A stretch of 57,752 bases of DNA. It comes from Candidatus Latescibacterota bacterium (GTDB lineage: Bacteria > Latescibacterota > UBA2968 > UBA8231). Of the stretch, positions 52,786 to 57,752 are shown in pieces. Below the pieces are notes generated by a model. That model was not told the origin of the DNA. It did no database searches and saw only the letters and a program-made list of their open reading frames with translations. The stretch is taken from contig SLHA01000029.1 in assembly GCA_007136405.1 (NCBI GenBank), positions 1 to 57,752 on the forward strand, given 5' to 3'. The position numbers and the translations under genes were made by a program. Every line of letters starts with the position of its first letter. Within the stretch, counting starts at the first letter, position 1.

Positions 52786-54574
52786 GGCACGCCGCCCCTT
52801 CCCCCAGTTGCGAGTCGTAGATCTCGCGATAGATGCCGCTGGTGGCCAGCAGGTGCTCGTGCGTACCTGCCGCGGCTATCCGCCCACCGTCCAGCACCAG
52901 GATCTGATCCGCATCCAGCACGGTACTGATACGTTGGGCGATCAGGATGACCGTGCGCGGCCGAGAACCGCCACCGGCGGCAAATTCGGCCAGCGAAATC
53001 TGAATGGCCGCTTCCGTCTCCACGTCCACCGAACTGGTGCTGTCGTCCAGGATGAGCACCGCCGGGTCGACCAGCAGGGCGCGGGCGATGGCGATGCGTT
53101 GTTTCTGTCCGCCCGACAGGTTCACGCCCCGTTGCCCCACTTCCGTGTCGTACCCTGCCGCGAACCCGGCGATGAAGTCGTGGGCCCGGACCAGCCGCGC
53201 CGCCTCTTCGACCTGGGCATCGGTGGCCTCTGTCCGACCGTAACGGATATTGTCGCGGATCGTTCCGGTGAACAGAATGGGCTCCTGCAGGGCAATGGTC
53301 ACGTTGCGCCGCAGCAGATGCAGGTCGAGGTCGCGCACATCGACGCCGTCGAGCGTCACCCGCCCCTTCTGCACGTCGTAGAAACGCGGAATGAGATGCA
53401 CCAGACTCGACTTGCCCGCTCCCGTTGCACCCAGCAGCGCCACCCGCTGACCGGGTTCGGCCACCAGGTCGACGTCGCGCAGCACCGGCTCGTGATCGTC
53501 GCCGTCGTAAGCGAAGGTCACCCCTTCCAGCGCCACCCTGCCTCGCGCCCTCGCGCCGTCGCCGGTAGCGGCGCCCGGCAGCGACGGCAGCGCCTGCAGC
53601 GCCTGCGGCCGGTTGCGCACCGCCGGCTGGCTGACCAGAACCTCCTCGATGCGCCGCGCCGAGGCTTCGGCCCGGGAGAAGCTCATCACCAGCATACTCA
53701 CCATAACCAGCGAGAACAACGTGCCGAACAGGTAGTTGACGAAGGCGATAATCTGGCCGATCTGCATGGTGCCGGCGATGACATGGCGTCCGCCGAACCA
53801 CAGCACCGCCGCCACCCCCAGTTGCAGGATGAACATCATGAGCGGCCAACCCACGGCCACGGTACGGGCCGCCTTGACCGCCAGCGTCATCAGTTCCCGG
53901 TTGGCCTGACCGAAGCGCTCCTCCTCACGCTGGCCGCGGACGAACGCCTTGACCACGCGCACACCCATCAGGTTCTCCTGCATCACCGTATTGAGACCGT
54001 CCACTTTGTCTTGAACCTGCCGGAACAGCGGGAAGGCGCGCCGGATGATGACGACGATGACCAGCGTCACCAGCGGGATGAGCACCAGGAACAGCGGCGC
54101 CAGGTGCGGCCCGGTGAGAATAGCCATCACCAGGCTGCCGACCAGCATCAACGGTCCTCGCACCATGATCCGCAGCAGCATGGCCATGGAATTCTGCGTC
54201 TGGTTGACATCGTTGGTCAGGCGCGTCACCAGGCTGCCGGTGTCGAATTGATCCGTGTTGGCGAAAGACAGGGACTGCACCTTGCTGAACAGGGCCTGGC
54301 GCAGATCCGCGCCGAACCCTTCCGAGGCCAGCACCGCGAACACTGTGCACCCCATGCCGCAGAGCGCCGCCAGCAGGGCGACGCCGACCATGGCCATACC
54401 GGTATGCAGGACCACCGCCATGTCCGCCTGGGCGACACCGACATCGACGATGCGCTGTATGAGCCGCGGCTGGACCAGGTCCAGCCCTACCTCGAGCACC
54501 ATGAGCAGCGGCGCCAGCAGCGCCCAGCGCCGGTAGGGCCTGAGGAAACGCAACAGTCCTCGCAATGATCTCAT
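52778..54574 (-). CDS. ABC exporter half-transporter with degenerate Walker B
   Basis: A 598-residue partner of the preceding gene product. Six membrane helices, FANTDQFDTGSLVTRLTNDVNQTQ in the coupling region, then ATPase: Walker A LGATGAGKSSLVHL, signature NLSGGQKQRIAIARAL, Walker B VLILDDSTSSVDVET and ILIAQRISTV. Two features mark a degenerate site: Asp replaces the catalytic Glu after Walker B, and the H-loop His is replaced by Gln (AQRIST). This asymmetry is known from heterodimeric exporters such as TM287/TM288, which have one active ATP site. Confidence 0.93.
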   Translation of the reverse strand: MRSLRGLLRFLRPYRRWALLAPLLMVLEVGLDLVQPRLIQRIVDVGVAQADMAVVLHTGMAMVGVALLAALCGMGCTVFAVLASEGFGADLRQALFSKVQSLSFANTDQFDTGSLVTRLTNDVNQTQNSMAMLLRIMVRGPLMLVGSLVMAILTGPHLAPLFLVLIPLVTLVIVVIIRRAFPLFRQVQDKVDGLNTVMQENLMGVRVVKAFVRGQREEERFGQANRELMTLAVKAARTVAVGWPLMMFILQLGVAAVLWFGGRHVIAGTMQIGQIIAFVNYLFGTLFSLVMVSMLVMSFSRAEASARRIEEVLVSQPAVRNRPQALQALPSLPGAATGDGARARGRVALEGVTFAYDGDDHEPVLRDVDLVAEPGQRVALLGATGAGKSSLVHLIPRFYDVQKGRVTLDGVDVRDLDLHLLRRNVTIALQEPILFTGTIRDNIRYGRTEATDAQVEEAARLVRAHDFIAGFAAGYDTEVGQRGVNLSGGQKQRIAIARALLVDPAVLILDDSTSSVDVETEAAIQISLAEFAAGGGSRPRTVILIAQRISTVLDADQILVLDGGRIAAAGTHEHLLATSGIYREIYDSQLGEGAACHG

Positions 54575-54922
54575 AGGTTCGTGTTCATTTCCTCATGCCG
54601 ATGGAAGGATGGCGTTGGCGGCGGCGTGCCTCGCACCGGCAGCGTCCGCGGCCCACAGTTGGCCTGGGCCGCCGGTTCGTTGCCTTGGCGTCCCAGTGCC
54701 ACCGGTACCGTTTACTGCCGTTTTCAAGGCTGCTGGACGACGCCGCGCTGGTGTACTGTTCCCTGTAAGTAAAGCGCGCCGGGAGAATGCGCCAAGACCT
54801 GGATACCGGGGTCGCCGCGGCGCCGGCTGGCCGGGCATTCTGGACAACCGCTCGGTCCGGTTTATTTTCCCACCTCGAACACGTCGCTGTGATCCGGCAG
54901 ACCATAAACCCATGGAGATATT
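54575..54922. other. Divergent intergenic region without a recognised gene
   Basis: About 350 bases between the ABC exporter genes and the aminotransferase gene. I see no convincing promoter pair, riboswitch or small gene. Confidence 0.4.
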
Positions 54923-56038
54923 ATGGACGACCTACTCCGCGACATCGACGCTGTACTGCTCATGGGTCCGGGACCCTCCTGCGTCCCGCCCCAGGTGTAC
55001 GAAGCTTTGGCCCGGCCCACCATCGGACACATGGATCCCGCCTTCATCGGCATCATGGACCGGATCAAGGTCATGCTCCAGGAACTCATGCGCACGACCA
55101 ACCCGGTGACGCTGCCCATGTCCGGCACCGGCTCGGCAGGCATGGAAACATGCTTCGCCAATTTGGTCGAACCGGGGGATCGGGTCCTGATTCTGGTGAA
55201 CGGGGTCTTCGGACAACGCATGGCCGACGTCGCCGCGCGCCTGGGGGGGCAGGTGGAAACGCTGGAGTTCGACTGGGGCACACCGGTAGACCCCGGCGCC
55301 GTCGAACAGCACCTGGCCAGCGGCGATCGCCGGGCTCTGGTGGCGGTAGTGCACGCCGAGACCTCCACCGGGGTCCGCAATCCGGTCGAACACCTGGCAC
55401 CCCTGGTGCGCGCCCACGGCGCCCTGTACCTGGTGGATGCGGTCACCAGTCTGGGGGGGGCGCCAGTCGACGTCGACGCCTGGGCTGTCGACGCGCTGTA
55501 CAGCGGCACCCAGAAATGCCTGTCGGTGCCGCCCGGACTGGCACCGGTGACCCTGTCGGCCCGAGCCGTGGACAAACTGCGCGGACGGTCGAGCAAGGTG
55601 TCCAGTTGGTACCTGGACCTGAACATGATCACCCAGTACTGGGAAGGCGCCAGTCGTGTGTATCACCACACCGCACCGGTGAATATGCTCTACGGACTGT
55701 ATGCCGGCTTGCAGCTCATCCTGGACGAAGGGCTGGACAAGGTGCACGCGCGGCACACCGCGGCGCACGCCCGGTTAGTGGCCGGACTGGAGCAACTGGG
55801 GCTGGAGATGCTGGTAGAGCCGGACTTCCGCCTGCCCATGCTCAATGCGGTCCGGGTGCCGGCGAACGTGGACGAGGCCGCCGTCCGCCGGCGTCTGCTG
55901 CAGCATCACCGCATCGAAATTGGCGCCGGTCTGGGACCGCTGGCCGGACAGATCTGGCGTATCGGTCTGATGGGTCACACGGCGCGCGCGGAAAACGTGG
56001 ATCGCTTTCTGACGGCGTTGCAGGACTCGTTGCCGTAA
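54923..56038 (+). CDS. Alanine-glyoxylate/serine-pyruvate-type aminotransferase
   Basis: A 371-residue PLP-dependent class V aminotransferase. Seen: LLMGPGPSCVPPQVYEALARP at the N-terminus, MDPAFIGIMDRIKVMLQELM, PMSGTGSAGMET, VVHAETSTGVRNPVEHLA, DAVTSLGGAPVDVDAW with the PLP-binding Asp, and YSGTQKCLSVPPGLAPV with the Schiff-base Lys. HRIEIGAGLGPLAGQIWRIG closes the family pattern. It should transfer amino groups between Ala or Ser and glyoxylate or pyruvate. GGAG lies eight bases before the ATG. It is alone on the plus strand, and a terminator hairpin follows the stop codon. Confidence 0.92.
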   Translation: MDDLLRDIDAVLLMGPGPSCVPPQVYEALARPTIGHMDPAFIGIMDRIKVMLQELMRTTNPVTLPMSGTGSAGMETCFANLVEPGDRVLILVNGVFGQRMADVAARLGGQVETLEFDWGTPVDPGAVEQHLASGDRRALVAVVHAETSTGVRNPVEHLAPLVRAHGALYLVDAVTSLGGAPVDVDAWAVDALYSGTQKCLSVPPGLAPVTLSARAVDKLRGRSSKVSSWYLDLNMITQYWEGASRVYHHTAPVNMLYGLYAGLQLILDEGLDKVHARHTAAHARLVAGLEQLGLEMLVEPDFRLPMLNAVRVPANVDEAAVRRRLLQHHRIEIGAGLGPLAGQIWRIGLMGHTARAENVDRFLTALQDSLP

Positions 56039-56042
56039 ACGG

Positions 56043-56090
56043 AAGGCGCGGACCGGGGCCGCTGGTGGAGGCTCCGCGCCGCGCCTTTTT
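56043..56090 (+). terminator. Rho-independent terminator of the aminotransferase gene
   Basis: AAGGCGCGG (56043-56051) pairs with CCGCGCCTT (56079-56087) and is followed by TTT, five bases after the stop codon. Confidence 0.7.
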
Positions 56091-56106
56091 CCGCGGGGGC
56101 GGTACC

Positions 56107-56925
56107 CTAACGCACGCACTCCCCCATCACCACCAACCCGAGCCAGGTTTCGTCCATGGGTGCCATGTCCCGGACGATGTCAGTCAGGGTGCTGCGCAGC
56201 ACGAACTCGCGATCCGGATAACCGGCAAAGTAGACGATCGCCACCGGCAGATCGTCGGGAAAATGCCGCCGGAACCGCTGCACCAGGTCTGCCATGCCCT
56301 CCAGGGCCATGTAGAACACCAGGGTGGCCGGATACCTGGCGAGATCCTCGACGATGTCGCCGACATCACCGGCATCATCGAACAGCGACCGCGGCGAAGT
56401 CAGCAGCACGAACCGGGCTCCGGCGCACGTCATGGATCGTTTCAGCGCCGCCGCCGCCGCATTGAACGCCCCCATACCCGGCACGACTTCGTAATAGCGA
56501 TCATCCAGTCCCACGAGCAGGTTGCCCAGCGTCGGCGCGTACACGCAGGGATCGCCGCCGTCCATCATGACCACGGTCTTGCCCGCGTGGATCTTCTCCA
56601 GGACGAAGTCCTGGACGCGCTGCCGGCGCCAGGCACGGCTGTCCAGCGGGGATCCGGTCGGCGCGTCGTCATCCGGTGGATCCTCCCAGGGATTGAAAGC
56701 GATTTTGTCCGGATCGATACCAAAAGCAGGAAACCGCTGCGGCAGGCGCGGCGAACAAAGGAAGTAGTCCGCCTGCTCGATGATCGACAGCACCCGGGGA
56801 GCCGTCAAATCCGGTCCCGCCGGTCCCATGCCGACCACATACAGACTACCCGCCGGTTCGCCGGCCGCTACAGCGGCAGCCACCGACGCGAACCAGATGA
56901 TCGTTGCCATCACGACGTTTCTCAT
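56107..56925 (-). CDS. Tetrapyrrole methylase-fold protein with signal peptide
   Basis: A 272-residue protein combining an N-terminal signal peptide (MRNVVMATIIWFASVAAAVA, likely cut at AAVAAG) with a full uroporphyrin-III C/tetrapyrrole methylase fold. Family motifs are present: VGMGPAGPDLTAPRVL (SAM loop 1), MMDGGDPCVYAPT, VVPGMGAFNAAAAALKRSM and FVLLTSPRS. Known members are cytosolic SAM enzymes of corrinoid, siroheme or diphthine synthesis, so export is odd. No internal Met could start the fold without the signal, so it is not a start error. AGGAG lies upstream. It follows the TonB-dependent receptor gene by 75 bases on the same strand, suggesting a shared job, perhaps binding a metal-tetrapyrrole. 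Confidence 0.82.
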   Translation of the reverse strand: MRNVVMATIIWFASVAAAVAAGEPAGSLYVVGMGPAGPDLTAPRVLSIIEQADYFLCSPRLPQRFPAFGIDPDKIAFNPWEDPPDDDAPTGSPLDSRAWRRQRVQDFVLEKIHAGKTVVMMDGGDPCVYAPTLGNLLVGLDDRYYEVVPGMGAFNAAAAALKRSMTCAGARFVLLTSPRSLFDDAGDVGDIVEDLARYPATLVFYMALEGMADLVQRFRRHFPDDLPVAIVYFAGYPDREFVLRSTLTDIVRDMAPMDETWLGLVVMGECVR

Positions 56926-57000
56926 AGTTTCTCTCTTCTCCTGAACGGGGCATCGTGCCAGGCCGCGCCATATGAGATCCGCGGATTGCGGCGAGCACGG

Positions 57001-57752
57001 TTATCGCTGCAGGTCCATCTGTACCGAGGCATAGTAGATCCGCCCTTCGCGGATGATGCTGTCGTCGTCGACCAGATTCTCCACATCCAATCTGGCGGTG
57101 AAACGATCGCCCAGCCGCGTTGACAGGCTCAGATCCAGAAAACGCTCGTCCGGCAGGTATTCCGTATTCAGACTGTCGCGGTATTTCTTCCAGTTCTGCC
57201 GCAGAAAGAGCGAGACAGTGAAGTAGTGCGGCTGCCCGTAGGTGAGGCCCGTCCGCAGTTTGTGCCGCGGATCACCCGGAAGCTGCTTGCCCTTCAGGCT
57301 GTGGTCTTCCTGGTCCGCGACGATTTCCGACAGGTTGTAGGTGTAGCGCACGGTGGTGCGCAGGTCCGGTTGTATCCGCCACTCCACCTCCCCCTCCAGG
57401 CCGCGAATCTCCAGCTCGGTGATGTTGTCGAGCTGAGATTGGATCCAGGTGCGCCCCCTGTCGTCGACCTCCTGATGCAGCGTCCGGACGCCGATGTAGT
57501 CGGTGGCCCAGGATTGATACAGCGTCACCCGGCTCCACAGGTTTTCGGTGATGAACCGCTCCGCGCCGAAATCGAGCGTGATGATCTTTTCCGGTCCAAG
57601 ATCAGGGTTGGGATAGCGCAGCGAGCGCCCGCCCTGACGCACATGCAGCTTGTACAGCTCGAACAGGCTGGGAGCGCGGAAGCCGGAACCCAGCGAACCC
57701 CGCAACGCCGTCAGGTTGTCCGGTTGATAGACCAGGCCGAGGCGGGGTGAGA
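57001..57752 (-). CDS. TonB-dependent receptor, partial (C-terminal barrel)
   Basis: The 5' part lies beyond the window; the frame runs open to base 57752. The visible 250 residues are the last strands of a TonB-dependent outer-membrane receptor: VYQPDNLTALRGSLGSGFRA, APSLFELYKLHV, NPDLGPEKIITLDFGAERF, GLEGEVEWRIQPDLRTTVRY and the closing FTARLDVENLVDDDSIIREG, ending in an amphipathic strand to QMDLQR. The terminal residue is Arg rather than the usual Phe. Receptors with this GFRAP(S)LFELY pattern include cobalamin, siderophore and heme types. Ligand not determinable here. Its neighbour encodes the exported tetrapyrrole methylase-like protein. Confidence 0.9.
   Translation of the reverse strand, partial: SPRLGLVYQPDNLTALRGSLGSGFRAPSLFELYKLHVRQGGRSLRYPNPDLGPEKIITLDFGAERFITENLWSRVTLYQSWATDYIGVRTLHQEVDDRGRTWIQSQLDNITELEIRGLEGEVEWRIQPDLRTTVRYTYNLSEIVADQEDHSLKGKQLPGDPRHKLRTGLTYGQPHYFTVSLFLRQNWKKYRDSLNTEYLPDERFLDLSLSTRLGDRFTARLDVENLVDDDSIIREGRIYYASVQMDLQR

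Noticed and set aside
50845..54568. Long plus-strand open frames opposite the ABC exporter genes
   Set aside because: Gln/His/Arg-rich shadow translations of the genes on the other strand, no recognisable domains.
54787..57123. 778-codon open frame spanning the aminotransferase and methylase genes
   Set aside because: It reads through two well-supported genes in wrong frame or strand and has low-complexity shadow composition.
1..57752. CRISPR array, tRNA, rRNA, prophage or complete insertion sequence
   Set aside because: No regularly spaced repeats, cloverleaf sequences, rRNA segments, phage structural genes or complete transposase with ends were found by reading.

Overview
The window is a GC-rich chromosomal segment of a Gram-negative bacterium. 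Evidence for two membranes is a tripartite RND pump with a TolC-type protein, a TonB-dependent receptor, a patatin fused to an Omp85-type barrel, and lipoproteins. The gene families are most like those of Gammaproteobacteria with sulfur-bacterial or metal-rich lifestyles, but I see no rRNA or marker gene that fixes the taxon. No tRNA, rRNA or CRISPR array is visible.

Layout. 1-4515 (minus): a very large BarA-like hybrid sensor kinase and the start of a response regulator. 5341-8003 (plus): a frameshifted Kef/CPA2 antiporter, a ferric-reductase-type transmembrane flavocytochrome and a tiny membrane peptide. 8111-11144: an IS110-type transposase remnant followed by a D-lactate dehydrogenase/lactate permease pair with ATA-rich codon use, probably acquired. 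11282-18256: isochorismatase-like hydrolase, baeRF-type eRF1-like protein, small motility-type protein, tautomerase, gamma-glutamyltransferase, AmmeMemoRadiSam radical SAM enzyme and cobalamin adenosyltransferase. Three transcription units here share a strikingly similar promoter-like motif. 18595-22280: a lower-GC patatin/Omp85 gene and a MATE transporter. 22447-25946: an arsenosugar-type cluster (radical SAM protein, TVP38/DedA protein, decayed mercuric-reductase-like gene, fused TIGR04282-TIGR04283 glycosyltransferases). 26010-27467: an SDR/DUF2867 protein.

27761-44027 is the most unusual part. Two CocE/S15-type hydrolases flank a complete peptide ABC importer. Its substrate-binding lipoprotein appears circularly permuted: the canonical C-terminal segment precedes the canonical N-terminal segment. 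The operon continues with the two subunits of an aconitase X enzyme, and an outer-membrane barrel protein, an MFS transporter and a ceramidase-family hydrolase follow. Together they suggest uptake and breakdown of an unusual peptide or amide, possibly hydroxyproline-containing, but that is inference. This operon also carries several small tandem duplications and low-complexity expansions.

44300-50494 (minus): tetR-tolC-adaptor-RND, all coupled by four-base ATGA overlaps, with a clear TetR palindrome overlapping a good promoter. 50796-54574: a tetR fragment duplicate and a heterodimeric ABC exporter with one degenerate ATPase site. 54923-57752: a PLP aminotransferase, then on the minus strand a tetrapyrrole-methylase-fold protein that carries a signal peptide, next to the C-terminal part of a TonB-dependent receptor that runs off the window.
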